NCBI GenBank assembly: GCA_030686995.1
Contig: CM060708.1
Coordinates: forward strand, 262,010,544 to 262,074,543
Direction of reading: 5' to 3'
Source: Artemisia argyi
Taxonomy: Eukaryota > Streptophyta > Magnoliopsida > Asterales > Asteraceae
Length of the DNA: 64,000 nucleotides
Positions 12,078 through 23,939 of this stretch are shown here, in pieces. Made by a program: the position numbers and the translations under genes. Numbering within the stretch: position 1 is the first letter of the stretch; each line of letters opens with the position of its first letter. The notes beneath the pieces are model-generated. The model worked only from the letters and a program-made list of their open reading frames with translations. It was not told the DNA's origin and ran no database searches.

Positions 12078-13892
12078 TCATTTGTCCTTGGGGAAGCATG
12101 ATGTGGAAGAAACAATCTCAATCGGACTTTCATTCAAGATGTTTGGACAAACATTTGAAGCACGTAAAAGTTCCACACCGATGAGATATAATCCCGGCTC
12201 AAGAGAATGGTAAATAAAAATGCCGGGATCAAAGATGGTATCTTCATTCCCGAAGGAGTGAAGAAGAGAGGAAGGCACCTCAAGAGCAGGCTCATTAGCC
12301 TGAGTTTGGATTTCAAGGGCTAAGCTCAAAAACATCCCGGGAGGGTGGGTGGGAATTTGCAAATCCTCATGATTAAGTGCATCTCCCCCCGGGCTATCAT
12401 ACTCCGGAGGAGTCATGATAAGGTGATCAATGACGGGCTCAGAAGATATTTCATCAACATCACTGATGTCTCCATAAGATAAAGAATTTTCATCAGTGTT
12501 TGAATCATTAAGCCCGATATTGAGATAGGAATTGAGTGATGGATCATCATTCAATAAGCTTTCAAGGAAAAGAATATCCCCCTGAGAATCAAGAGTTATC
12601 ATCAACTTCATACAAAGTTGAACTATCTAGGGCAAGGAATGCTTCGACTTCTTCCATATCATCTTTGAAATCAAAGAGATCATCATTACATCCCGATGGA
12701 AGTGGATTGGTGTGAGTGAGTTCATCGGCGAACTCCTCGAGAAGAAAGTCAACATTAGAGTGGGGAAGGGATGCATCAACATACTCAATGTCTCCATAAG
12801 ATCATCACTGGAATCAAAGACAGTCTCAATTTGATCATTTGGATTATTAGGGGGTGAAGGAATATCACACACTTGATCAAAAGTCCCCTGTGACTCTCTT
12901 GGGATTGGGACAAGGATCTCAACACTAGACTTTATTAATTCGTCCGATTCCTTATCAGGAACAGTGCTAAGATGCTCATCCCCCATGTTTAGAGAGTGAG
13001 TGTGAACTTCGGGTGTGATAACAACAGACTGAGGGAGATGAGAGGAGCTAGCATTCATGGATTGTACGAGTTCCATTTGATCTTCTGCTAGTAATTTCTC
13101 CGTCATATTTTTTTCTCCCTGATTTTCAATGGGAGGAATCACAAATGATGAATCTGACGAACCCTTATAAAATTGAAGGATATCAAGGGTGTCATCATTA
13201 TCACTATCATCATCACAGTCTAGAAGAGCAGCTTTACGAAATTTGGCACGTGTTATAGCTGCTTGTTCTAAGACTAGCAATTCTTCCATGCTCAATTCGT
13301 TTCTAGCCTCTCGTTCTTCAGCAAGTAATTGTGCCATAGATTTTTCACGAGAGTCTTGAAATGATGTAGTAACCAACTCCTCCTTAAGTTCTTTGAATAT
13401 ATCAAGAGCCTTTAGTAAAAGGTCTTGCTCAGTATCATGAGGAGTTGTGTGAATCATTTGGTACTGTGGAGGTGGGTCTGAAAACAAATAGTCGTAATTG
13501 TTATAAGGAAATGGATTCCTTGTTTGACAATTCGAGCTAGAGTGTGGACCTCCACAGTAATCACAACAGTGAAACTGATGTGGCTGTGGGTTGTATGTGC
13601 TTGAGTTATAATTGCTATCAGGAAACTGCTCATAGACAAGCGTGTTTCCCGATTGACAATCAGAACTGTAATGTGAACCACCACAGTACTCACAATAGTA
13701 AAACTGTTGAGTCTCATGGTGTGGTAACTGATGGAATGAATCAGTGGTGTCATGGTAGGAATAGGGATTCTGGTTATAGACAGACCCGTTTCCTGACTCT
13801 ACCATGCCACAACTGGGGCAATTGCCACCATTATAAGGATTACCACACCAATGGCAAATATGAAGGTGTGGATGAGACATAGAAAGAATCAA
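12078..13892 (-). pseudogene. Zinc-knuckle/acidic ORF of element A (Asteraceae-type), frameshifted
   Basis: The only coding region of A starts at the ATG at 13892. The first 130 residues hold three cysteine clusters: CHWCGNPY..CPSC, CEYCGGSHYSSDC and CDYCGGPHSSSNC; the last two are CX2CX3HX4C knuckles that may bind nucleic acid. A serine- and acid-rich stretch follows (EEREARNELSMEELLVLEQ, then DDDSDNDD). Near 12800 the frame shifts: another frame reads an acidic LLEEFADEL-like segment, and the region continues as an open frame 12611-12078 ending SFGNEDTIFDPG...FPKDK. I remember these motifs in predicted Tanacetum proteins linked to gypsy elements. Role: probably a retroelement structural or accessory protein; there is no classical gag core. 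Confidence 0.65.
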
Positions 13893-14161
13893 AAGGTTTG
13901 GGAGGGTAAGGAATGAAGAATCAAAAGGGTAGGAGGGTAAAGATGAATATTTTTGGGTTTTTGGAAAGACATTTTGTACAAATAGGAAAGAAAATGTTTT
14001 TGTGTTTTTTGTGTTCGTTGAAAACTGATTTTAAAATGTTTTCGGGAACAGTTTTGTTTTTATATGAAAATAAGAAGACAATATGAACAAGGGTGGTAAA
14101 TATACAATGGGTGTATATTCCGATTCACTAATATGCAAAACCGTTTAGAATAGCGCGCACA

Positions 14162-14181
14162 CCTCCCCGGCAGCGGCGCCA
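14162..14181 (-). other. Primer-binding site of element A (tRNA-Asp type)
   Basis: On the minus strand the sequence TGGCGCCGCTGCCGGGGAGG lies six bases after the 5' LTR. The 3' end of plant tRNA-Asp is complementary to TGGCGCCGTTGCCGGGGA, so one internal mismatch is present. This fixes the element's direction. Confidence 0.8.
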
Positions 14182-14187
14182 AAAATT

Positions 14188-17100
14188 TTATTGGCTCAGA
14201 ACAGTCAACTTAAATTGACCAAGGATATGGTCAACCAAGTCAAACTGCCTAGAGTCAATGCTCCGCGGAAGTATAGGGTTTCCCCGGGTCGTTATGTCCC
14301 GACGAGGTGTGATGGTTAACAAACGGATTTGTGATCGGGTGAATTTGGACAGGAAAATGTTTGTGAGTGATTAAACTAAGGAATATATGAAGAAATAGCT
14401 TAAATAAGCTATATGAACAAGACTGGAAAGTTGGAAAAACCAGAAACGTTTAAAACTTAAAAATGCGTACATTCAAATTAAATTTACGCGAACGTACGAA
14501 ATAAAAAGTGAAAACTGAAATCTGAAAACCCTCAGGGGGTGAAAATGACTTTTTTATAAACTAAATGATAAAGTAAAATTTTTAGACAAATAAAATTAAT
14601 TTTTACACTAATTAATCATTTAATATTAATTAAATACTATTTAATACTTATTATTAATATTTAAATAACTTAAATACAATATAATATTTAAAAAAAAAGT
14701 GAAAATTAAATTTATAAAATTATAAAATAACTAAAAACAAGTTTTAAAATTAAAAATATGTATTTTTGTCTTTTTGTGATTTTTCTATTAATTAATTACT
14801 AATTAATTATTAATTACCTAATTAAACTATTTTAAATTATTAAAAACAGAAAATGAACAGTAAAAATTCTAAAAAAAATCCTAAAATTATATTATATTAT
14901 ATAAAAGCTAGAAAAAATATAAAAACTAGGTCTTACTTAATAAAAACTAATTTCGCTATTTAAACTTAATTATTAATTAATTATAAATAAAACTAATATT
15001 AAATCTAATAAATACCAAATGACAAAATAAAAATCTGAAAAAATTATTAAAATTACTTTAAGATAAAAGGAAATTAATAAAAATATAAAAATACGAAGTA
15101 CTTAATAAAAATCTAAGTGGGGTAGGAGGGGGGCTGAAAGGAACAATGTTTTGGTTGTGGGGCCCACTGTGGTGGCCAGAAAACACCACCAAAGTGGTGG
15201 TGATGGTTGACTGTTCTGTGCAGCAGGGGACTACCTCCCCTTGCAGGTGACTTTGGAGGTGTGGTGGGGTCCACACAAAATTCACAAAAATATAAAAACA
15301 CTGAGACAATGAAGAATAGCTGGGGGCTACTAGACCTAAAAATTTCAAGGCTTAATTCACTACACAAAATTCTAATAAATTCCCCCAAGAAATGGTTTTC
15401 CAACTGATGTGCAATTTGACTTTTGAGTTTTAACTCCTAAATTGATTTTTATGAAGTTTGATCCTACTTTACTGATTAAACATGAAGTAATTAAGTGTAA
15501 TAAGACTATTAGAAGCTAACCTAACAACTATTGAGACCATGTGAAGATTATGCAAGCATGAAACCTTTACAGTGAACACTTAAGCTAGATCAAAGGTCAT
15601 TTTGACTTTTTAGTATTTAAGTGACCAAATGAATGACTCAACTAACTAAACCAACCCTAATGCAGTCTAAGTATGCCAAGAACACAGCAAGAGATCACCA
15701 GGATCACAGAATACTAACCTAATCCAAACACCCCTTTAAAACTATGAATTTGTTGTTTCCAAAAGGTTACACTGAATTAGACAGGTTGGTGATCTTTGAT
15801 GACTTAATATGATGTATGAAACTGTTTTAAGCACACAAATACTAGAAATATCACTAAATAACCAAAAATCACAAAAATGATATTTTAGCAGTTTAAACAA
15901 GATTTATGAACACAAGAGTACTAAAGAACAAAGTTGAGATATTAAGCTTTAACTAAACTAAATAGCACTAGTTAAACACAATAGCATCAAAATGAGCATA
16001 TAAAAGCTATTTAACAGTAGATATGCAAGATTGTGAACAAGAGCTTACAAAGGATTTCCACTGAGAACACAGAACAAGGACCAAATAACCAACCTATGGA
16101 TCTCCACAGAACTACTAACCCAAGAGCATTCCAAATTGAACCATGCTTCAAGCTCCATTCACCTCTTCACTGGATTTTTAATTTACTAGCTATTTTCTTT
16201 GGTATTTTTCTTATTTTTGCATTTCTTCCCTAAACTGATTTCTAAGCTTTTAAAAACTTAATAAGATTCATAAGTGAACTAAATTGAGCTTAAACAAACA
16301 ATAAGCAACAACTTTTATCAAGATAAGCAAATTTGAGATTTTCTCATAAAAATAACATAAACTGAATTCTGACATAGGATTGAAATTAATAACTGAAATT
16401 AGGTTGAGTTACACTTAAAACAATGAGAATACAACTTTTAAGCTAAAAGTTACACTAGAAATTGATAATTGAATAAAAACGACATTAAATCTAAACTAAA
16501 GCTACACTACTGCCAACTTCTGCTTCTTTCTTTGACTTATAAGGGTCCTTGGGGCTTCCTTTCTCTTTCCCACTCTTCTCTTGGCCGTTGGATGGCTTGA
16601 AATAATCTAAGCCTTTAAAAGTGGTTTTGGTGGGAAATGGTTTTTTGGCAGGTTTAGGATAACTTGGAGTGATTTGTGGGAATTAATTGGATTTGGATGT
16701 TGTGTGAGGTGGAGGGGAACAAGGTATGGGGTAATTGAGCTGGAGGGATGGGAAAATGGAGTGTTGGCAGGTTGTTTACAGTCAAGTGGGGGAGGTGGAA
16801 ACAGGTGGTCAACGTTTGACCTGGATTGACTGTTTTGATAATAAAAAACGGGGGTGATTGGTTTTTTTTGGTGTTGGGCTTTGGTAGGTGTTGGGCTTGG
16901 GTAGGGGTTTAGTATTTGGTGGATCAGGTTTTTGGGGTTTGTTTAAGTGTTTGATTAAATAACATGAAAGGGTCCGTTTGGTTTTAATGGATAAACAAGG
17001 ACCACAATTGTAAATTTTGAAAATCCAAAGGCCGAATTTGCCATTCATCCAAAGTATCTTCAGGGGTGTAATTTGCCAATAACCAATAACACAAGGACCA

Positions 17101-17627
17101 TAAATAAAGTTCTCTATTTTAAAATACCCGGGGACCAAAACTGTCATTTTTGAAACTCCAGGGACCAAACATGTAATTTCTCCAAACATTTTACACCAAG
17201 GACTAAAAATGACTTTTGTGACTTCCCAAGGACCCAAAATGATTTTTCTTTCAAAAATATCCCACCAGAGACCAAATCTGCCAAAGTTTGAAACTCCAGG
17301 GACCAAAATTATAAATTTCCAAAACTTTTGAGAATTTCACCAAAGGACTAAATATGACAACTTATGATTTTAAAAGGACCTTTGGTGATAATTTTCCATA
17401 TTTTGAATGACCAGGGACTAGTTTTAACATTTTATGAAAGTTGGGGGACTGAAACTGCCAATTTTGAAAACTTTGTACGTTTTTCATTTGTTTTTACTCT
17501 TTTTGCATCTAAAACATATAAAACACAATTTTGAAATATTTTCAGTATTTTGATACATTTCTGAGTGTTTTTGTATGTTTTGCAGTTCAGATTTGACCAA
17601 AAATGATGAGTGTTTGAGCACTCATCA
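14188..17627 (-). mobile_element. A 5' LTR (3.44 kb, internally deleted)
   Basis: It matches 7407-11277 throughout but lacks about 430 bp corresponding to 8334-8765; the join is near 15116. It begins (minus) with the intact hairpin TGATGAGTG/CACTCATCA at 17604-17627. At its end the terminal CA has become AA (14188). A TATA-like CTTATAA is at 16536-16542. The open frames 15058-15403 and 16809-17306 are shadows within the LTR. Confidence 0.88.
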
Positions 17628-17729
17628 CCAAGGTTTCAACGTAAGTTGCCATGAATACTAGAACGAAGAACTATTTATTTCAAGCCTTCTCCTTCGAACA
17701 AACTCGGGCAGAGGTTGTGCCAATGGCTA

Positions 17730-18095
17730 TGACGGAGGCTTAAATAGAGGTTGTAGGCTGCTGTGGGGGCTGCAACAGAGGTTGCAGGCTGCTACAAAGG
17801 CTGCCACAGAGGTTGCAGGCTGCTACAAAGGCTGCCACCAAGGTTTTAGGATACTGTGAGGGCTGCAACAGAGGTTGCAGGCTGCTACAAAAGCTGCCAC
17901 AGTGGTTGCAGGCTGCTACAAAGGCTGCCACCAAGGTTTTAGGATACTGTGAGGGCTGCAACAGAGGTTGCAGGCTGCTACAAAAGCTGCCACAGTGGTT
18001 GCAGGCAACTACAGAAGCTGCCACCGAGGTTGTAGGCTACTGTGAGGGCTGCAACAGAGGCTACGATAAAGGTCACGAAGATTGCCACAAAGGTT
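17730..18095 (-). repeat. X internal: 93-bp higher-order tandem repeat
   Basis: Three copies are in register, recognised by GGATACTGTGAGGGCTG at about 17848 and 17941 and a diverged copy near 18034. They are built from shorter GGCTGC-ACAAAG-GTTGCAG units. The 93-bp period is a multiple of three, so a cysteine-rich open frame (17813-18100, plus) and one on the other strand survive. I read them as repeat by-products. Confidence 0.8.
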
Positions 18096-18099
18096 GTTG

Positions 18100-18622
18100 A
18101 ATTCGACCCTTGCTCTTAAAATGAACCCAAACAGAGGCTCATTCTTCATAATAGAAACCCAAACAGAGGCTCATACGAAGGTTATTGAGATTGAACTTTC
18201 TTCGTATAACGAACCCAAACAGAGGTCCATATGAAAGATGTTGAATTTGAACCTTCTTCATAAAATGAACACCAAACAGAGGCTCCTTCTTCATAATAGA
18301 AACCCAAACAGAGGCTCATATGAAGGTTATTGAGATTGAACTTTCTTCATAAAACGAACCCAAAAGGAAGCTCCTATGAAGGTTACTGAATTTGAACTTT
18401 CTTCGTAAAATGAACCCAGAAGGAGGCCCCTACAAAGGTTATTGAATTTGAACCTTCTTCGTAAAATGAACCCAGAAGGAGGCCCCTATGAAGGTTACAG
18501 AATTTGAACCTTCTTCGTAAAACGAACCCAGAAGGAGGCCCCTATGAAGGTTACTGAATTTGTACCTTCTTCGTAAAATGAACCCATAAGGAGGCCCCTA
18601 CGAAGGTTATTGAATTTGAACC
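18100..18622 (-). repeat. X internal: 56-57-bp minisatellite, left half
   Basis: There are about nine units with the core CTTCTTCGTAAAATGAACCC, then AGAAGGAGGCCCC, then TACGAAGGTTATTGAATTT. Each unit has inverted arms (AACCTTCTTCGTA versus TACGAAGGTT). Homogeneity increases toward 18622. The array is split by element S, whose TSD GAACC is part of the unit, and continues at 28095. Confidence 0.88.
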
Positions 18623-19889
18623 TGTGGAAAACTAGAAGGGGGGTTGAATAGTTTTACGTCATTTTAAAAGTTTATTATCAAAAATATTTTGTAGCTTATT
18701 AAAAACTTTCGATTCGATCTCAAGTGAATTCAAATGACAACCAATATAAGCAATTCTAATGTAATAATGAAATTATTGAAATGTAATGAAGATAAGATAG
18801 AGTTAGAAAGATCAAACCACAACACGCGAATTTATAGTGGTTCGGCTACAAGGACACCTTCCTTGCCCTACTCCACTCCCCGAGTACCACACTCGAGAGT
18901 TTTCTTCACTATGTCAACAAACTCCTTATGGTGGAGAAACCTTACACACCTTGGCTTACACGAGTTAACGACACTAAGCTAAATGTCGAGTTCTAATCGT
19001 AGCTAGAACCAATCTCACGACTTCTTCAAGGCTTCACCCCTTCTTCACAACTTCACAACTTCTTCAAGGCTTCACACCTTCTTCACACCTTCACAACTTC
19101 ACACCTTCTTCTATGCACAACTAATTCACAACTACTAAACTACTTTACAACACACCTAGTTTCTACAATCAACAAATTTACACAACACTTTTACAAATAT
19201 CTAACACAACTACAATATGAAACTAGCTATTCACAACACTACTACAATTAGATGGATGTAGAGAAGTGTTCTTCTTCTTTCACTTGAATGGATGAAGCTT
19301 TGGATCACTTGGAAACAAAGACTTATGAATTATATGATCAAAGGATTTTAGATCTAGAAATGGAGGTTGGATCAGAAAGTTTATAGTGCAAAAAGGTGAG
19401 GAAAATGTGTGAAATGATCCAATATTTATAGGGCCAGATTTTACTGTTCGGGAGCGTGCCGGTCCCCTTAATTAGGGGCCGGTCCCCTTAATCATTAAGG
19501 GGGCCGCCTAGTAAAATTAAGGGGGCCGCCCTCCTGAACGTTGGAAAAGTTTTTCTGGATAAAATTTGCCCTTTTTGGTTGGAAATTTGAAATCATATCT
19601 TTGTGGTTTAATATAGCATTACCAAAAATGATTTACAAATATATATAAAATGTTTATATCATTTTATAAGATGTTATGTCTTAAGACAAAATTTCCTTTG
19701 ATCATGTAATGCATAAGATGCTTAGTTTATGCATACCTTAAGTGATATTAGATGTAGAAGTAAATATTTGTCACCAAATACTTGTTTACTTCTTAATCTT
19801 GACTTAATTTGATTTAAGTTTTGTGATTATCAAAACATAGGTTTATTGAGAGATATTAATAACCTTTTTAAACATTATTTATATCAATA
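18623..19889 (-). mobile_element. S 3' LTR (1267 bp)
   Basis: On the plus strand it runs from TGTGGAAAACTAG to TTATATCAATA; the expected terminal CA (seen in the 5' LTR) has changed to TA. The minus-strand TATA box CCCTATAAATATT lies at 19422-19433, with the GC-rich double inverted repeat (19458-19530) just upstream. A CTTCACAACTTC-type array spans 19021-19115. The open frame 18734-18982 is a by-product of the LTR. Confidence 0.88.
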
Positions 19890-20385
19890 ATCTCCCCCTT
19901 TTTGATGATTACAAAACTTAAACTCATTAACTCAAAAATTAATTTTTAAACAAGTATTTTAGTGAGTTTATATTTACTTCTCCCCCTTTTTGTAGAATCA
20001 AAAAGGTTATGCCGACAATTTTCAAACGTGAAAAATTGACGGGTAGAAATCTCCCCCTTGATGTGTACTCCCCCTCGTTTGGGGGTACCAAGAGAACGAG
20101 CTATGGAATGCTTTGCAAAAAAAATATTAGAAGCACAAGTATATGCATGCAAACATGTATAAGGTGATAAAAAAAATAAAGCATGTTTGAAAAGAAAGCA
20201 TTCATATTAAATAATTGGTTGTGTCAAGACACAACATACAAGTAGCAATTTGAATTACAAGTAGAAAAGCTAATTCACAAATAAACAACTAGTAAAATAC
20301 ATCATCATGCACAAAGTACATGGTCTTCATAGAGCTTGCAAGCAAAAGGGTGGTAGAGACTTTATTTATTAAGCATATGAAATAC
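19890..20385 (-). mobile_element. S 3' untranslated region and PPT cluster
   Basis: The PPT (minus AAAAAGGGGGAGA) is at about 19891-19904, directly before the 3' LTR. Further CTCCCCC tracts lie at about 19979, 20051 and 20068. No gene is seen here; the 68-codon frame at 19946-20152 has no features. Confidence 0.7.
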
Positions 20386-20985
20386 TTAATTAGGAGAGCA
20401 TGATGGTGATGGTGAAGGAATGGGTGAGAATTGTGGTGGAGGAATGATTGGAGAGGATGGTGGAGTTGGTGGTGGTGGTGGGTTGGTAAGCAAATGTTCA
20501 ATATATGAAAACATATATTGAATTTCATCTCTAAGGCCAAAGATGACTGTGCGGTTGTGGATGCAACAAAGACAAGTATCCCCATGGGATTCAAGTAGCC
20601 TCCAAGGCACGGGATTGGCAAAGAATGGTGGTGTAATTGGTGGAGATGAGAGATGAGCATCAAGTGGTGTTATTGGTGAAAGTGAGATGGTAAGATGGGT
20701 GGACATGAGTTCTTGTGTAGGAAGTGGTGATGATACTTGTGGTGACAAGTGTGAGTTGATGTAGTCATTGATTGATGAGGTTGAGGGTATGGAGGATGAG
20801 GAAGTTCCATGAGTGGAAGGTGTTTTAGATGGTGCATTGGGTGCACTTGGGGATGAGCATTTGGGTGGAGGTGATGGTGTTTTGTTGTCTTCATTTTTTA
20901 AGTCAATGAAGAGTTGTTTTGGGGGGATGACCACAAGTTTTTGTTTCTTGGAGGCTTTGGAGTGTGAGGTGCTTGGTGGAGTCAT
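20386..20985 (-). CDS. S ORF3: proline/serine-rich accessory protein (199 aa)
   Basis: It starts MTPPSTSHSKASKKQ and stops at 20386. The first half is very rich in Pro, Ser and Thr. The middle holds an ordered segment with two cysteines, PWRLLESHGDTCLCCIHNR, and then LRDEIQYMFSYIEHLL. The tail is almost pure proline/serine. There is no signal peptide or membrane span. I remember the HGDTCLCC...MRDEM-YMFSHIE pattern from predicted Tanacetum proteins, which suggests a conserved retroelement ORF of unknown function. It is preceded by a TATAAATT-like sequence near 21036-21043 and by the GC-rich hairpin at 21180-21265. A decayed relative is at 57560-58560. The position, between the end of coding and the 3' LTR, is where SIRE elements carry their extra envelope-like ORF, but nothing here resembles an envelope protein. 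Confidence 0.65.
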   Translation of the reverse strand: MTPPSTSHSKASKKQKLVVIPPKQLFIDLKNEDNKTPSPPPKCSSPSAPNAPSKTPSTHGTSSSSIPSTSSINDYINSHLSPQVSSPLPTQELMSTHLTISLSPITPLDAHLSSPPITPPFFANPVPWRLLESHGDTCLCCIHNRTVIFGLRDEIQYMFSYIEHLLTNPPPPPTPPSSPIIPPPQFSPIPSPSPSCSPN

Positions 20986-21179
20986 GATGATTTAGATGAT
21001 GAATGATGAGATGAAGAATGGTGATTGTGGAGGGAATTTATAGTATGGAAATGGTTGATTTAGGTATGTATTTGAAATGGTTGAATGAGATTCTAAAATC
21101 AGTTGGGTTAAAATGGGAAATGGTAGCTGAAACTAGAGAAAGGGTTCACAAGATGCAAAAGAAAACAGTGAATCCAGTT

Positions 21180-21265
21180 CCAGATGGCCAGTCCCCTTAA
21201 TTGTATGCCGGCCCCCTTAATAATTAAGGGGACCGCCTAGGGAATTAAGGGGGCCGCCCATCTGG
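21180..21265 (-). promoter_or_regulatory. GC-rich double inverted repeat upstream of ORF3
   Basis: Outer arms CCAGATGG and CCATCTGG enclose two C-rich blocks (GTCCCCTTAAT, GCCCCCTTAAT) and two G-rich blocks (ATTAAGGGGACCGCC, ATTAAGGGGGCCGCC). The same architecture occurs in both S LTRs, upstream of ORF2 and in the S2 LTR. It lies about 195 bp before the ORF3 start on the minus strand. Confidence 0.7.
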
Positions 21266-21376
21266 TGTTTTCCCAGACGACCAGAAACCCAAAATTTGCA
21301 GAATTTGGTGATTTTTCAAGTGTGTTTTCCCAGCAAGCTCTATTAGAAGTATATACTCTAGGAATGATGATATATA

Positions 21377-21379
<3 letters not shown>

Positions 21380-21457
<78 letters not shown>
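21380..21457. repeat. AT dinucleotide microsatellite
   Basis: A nearly pure (TA)n tract of about 78 bases between ORF2 and ORF3. The open frames read through it in several frames are artefacts. Confidence 0.95.
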
Positions 21458-21459
<2 letters not shown>

Positions 21460-21673
21460 CCAAATTGCATGCAAATAAACATATTATAATCCATTTTGAA
21501 AATAAGCATGGCATAACATTAAGATAGTAGCATGATAACAATTAAAGTCTAAATATCATTCAAGAGATAAACAAGAAATAACACAAGTATTTCCGAATAA
21601 ATCGGACAAATAGCAAATCATACAAATGTCAAATAGAACCAAGTAATAACAAGTAGCAATATGTCAATATCTC

Positions 21674-22885
21674 CTACTTCTTCTTCTTTCCAAGTATCTT
21701 CCTAAACATCTTCCCAACGGATTTGAAGCCTCCTCGAAGTTCTTTATGCATTTGTTGTTGACGATTGATGATAGACGTTTGACGAGTGAAGAGAAGCTCA
21801 TCGGTACGTTCATGAGGAAGAGGAATTTGATACTCGGTATCATCAATATCGGAAAGATCTTCAACAAAGGTCGTGGGGGATGGAGTACTAACACGTGAGG
21901 TGTTTTCCTCCTCATCATCATCGTCATCACGATGAGATGTAGAACCACGAGGCCTAGAGTACAAAGGAACACGAGATTTTCCTTTGTCACTACGAGGACG
22001 ACGAGTACGAACAAGAGTGAGTTGGTTCAAGGTAGGAAGGATTTGAACGTAGTAATCTCTTTGAAGATGAGGGTAATGTTCCATGACATAACGATAAAGT
22101 CGTGTAAGGAACATACCGTAAGGAAGATTGGCATTTGGGGTATTCTTGGCGGACATGATTCGATGGATAAAAAGATAAGCCAAATTGTATTGCTCTTCAG
22201 CAATTACACAATATAACATGTGGGCAATGCTCGCCGTGACATGATTACGGTGACCACCAGTACAAAACGCATTCTCTCGAATGAGTTCTTCCCACTTCTT
22301 CATATCTTGGCTTAGCTCTTTGATGAGGATTTGATTGGCATGAATATTGACATTCTTCGACTTGATTACTCGACTAGTCGTACGACGTTCTAGTTCAAGC
22401 ATTCGACGAATGTCTTCAGGACTAGGAATCTCAGAATAGTAGGGGCCATCCTGAGGACGATTTCTTTCAAGAGTGGAAAGATCCCATTCATTTGAGAAAA
22501 CGGCTTGGCCGTTGAATGGGATTCTAAGAATTTGTCCAAATTGAGCAAGAGTAAGAGTGATGAATTGATTTTGAATCATGAAGGAAATGAGGAGATGACC
22601 ATAGGGATCGGTTTGCACCGTCACTTGGCTATAGAAGTCGAGGATAAAACGAGGAATGATAGGTTCGTTGATTTGGAAAAGACATTCAAAACGAATATTG
22701 GTGAACATTCGTTCGGTTTGATCATTTTCATAGAAAGATGGATTGACAATTCGTCCTTCGTGAATGTTTCTATTTTCAATAGGACGATAGAAACATGCAA
22801 CTTAAGGAGACATGCCGGGAGTAGAAGAGACATTTGGAATGTATTGTTTGGTTTTGGAGACATCACCAACCGTGGTCTTAGGCAT
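21674..22885 (-). pseudogene. S ORF2: accessory protein of about 403 codons with one in-frame stop
   Basis: A natural start is the ATG at 22885 (MPKTTVGDVSK). Codon 28 is TAA (22802-22804), and the frame then stays open to 21674, so the long visible frame begins at the internal Met at 22708. The conserved part (MFTNIRFECLFQINEPIIPRF and onward, through FCTGGHRNHVTASIAHMLYC and LPYGMFLTRLYRYVM) looks globular and mostly helical. The tail is basic, then DDDDDEEE, then TPSPTTF, then lysine-rich at the end (KKKK). I remember close relatives in predicted Asteraceae proteins and know of no assigned function. It has no zinc finger, RT or integrase motif. A single nonsense codon in an otherwise open frame suggests recent loss or a pseudogene copy of a once selected gene. 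Confidence 0.65.
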
Positions 22886-23939
22886 TTTCACCTAAACAAT
22901 ATAACAACAAAAATAAAATTAATATAAAAACAACTATCATGCATATGTTATATATATTTATATAATTATATGCACTATATGTGGAACGAGATTCTACTTC
23001 GACACAAAAAAAAATATTCAATGAAGTAGTTTCATGATGTTCCTTTTATTTTGATTTTAAACTCGTTTAGAATATATAATATCAAAGAGTATGATATCAT
23101 AATTCACTTCGAAATAAGGCTAGATATATATTAGATTATATATCTTCCATTTCATAAGAGTTTGACACAACATAAGTTTGTTTAAAATATTAAAATGCGA
23201 ATTTTAGTTTTCAAAAATATCATTTTTGAGATAAACCAAACGCTCCCTTAACTAGATAAAAATATCCTAAAACATCAATATATATTGATTATATATCTTG
23301 ATGACGTCTATTGATTCTAGTAGTATTAACAAGTTTTATGAACTAGTTTTAAGTTTCAAATAACTACATATAGTTATAGTTTGTTCATGAACCAAACGCC
23401 CATGTTGTCTTCATGAACCATTTTATAACAAATTTAAAAGTATGTTTTGATTGTTTAGAACATTAAAACAATGTAATGTAGTAAGTTTTAAGTAGTTTTT
23501 AAGAGTTATATCAACAATGTGCCTCTTGAAAAGTAAAATTTAACAAGGGTTTATGGGCGATTAATGATTTTGACAAAATGATATGTTATACTAAATTTGA
23601 GTTGCAATACATCATTCTAATCCTATGGGAAGCATTTGGTAGTTCAATTTCTAGCTTCTATTGCACTTAAAATTCGAATTAAAATAAATTTTAATAAAAT
23701 GCATAATTATTGATTAGACACCAAATCGAATGAAATGTGATGAAATGCATGTTGGAAAACTTACAAAAGATGTTGTTATATGTTTGGTTGATGTTTTCCC
23801 CTTGCGAAACAACCCCGGATTGGTGATATGATGGAGGATTTTGATGGTTTTGGGTGTTTTGGTTCGTACTCAGCAGCAATGGGAAAGAGATGAATGAGCA
23901 AATGGAGTGTTTGGGAATGGAAATAAGGTGGAAAACGTA

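Larger units (their letters stand above)
7407..17627 (-). mobile_element. Element A: complete non-autonomous gypsy-type element (10.2 kb)
   Basis: Large LTRs at 7407-11277 and 14188-17627 bound an internal region of only 2.9 kb. CCAAG flanks the whole (7402-7406, 17628-17632). On the minus strand the order is 5' LTR, PBS (14162-14181, matching tRNA-Asp with a mismatch), an ORF with zinc knuckles (13892 to 12078), a repeat region, then PPT and 3' LTR. There is no RT, RNase H or integrase, so mobility must have depended on enzymes from a related element. It belongs to the same group as A2, which has the same internal 3' repeats. Confidence 0.9.

Noticed and set aside
17813..18100. Cysteine-rich open frame with CEGCNRGCRLLQ repeats
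   Set aside because: The 93-bp DNA repeat is a multiple of three, so an open frame is expected; both strands are open and there is no start context or domain.
18100..18622. Possible CRISPR-like direct repeats
   Set aside because: Units are contiguous without unique spacers, and the context is a plant retrotransposon.
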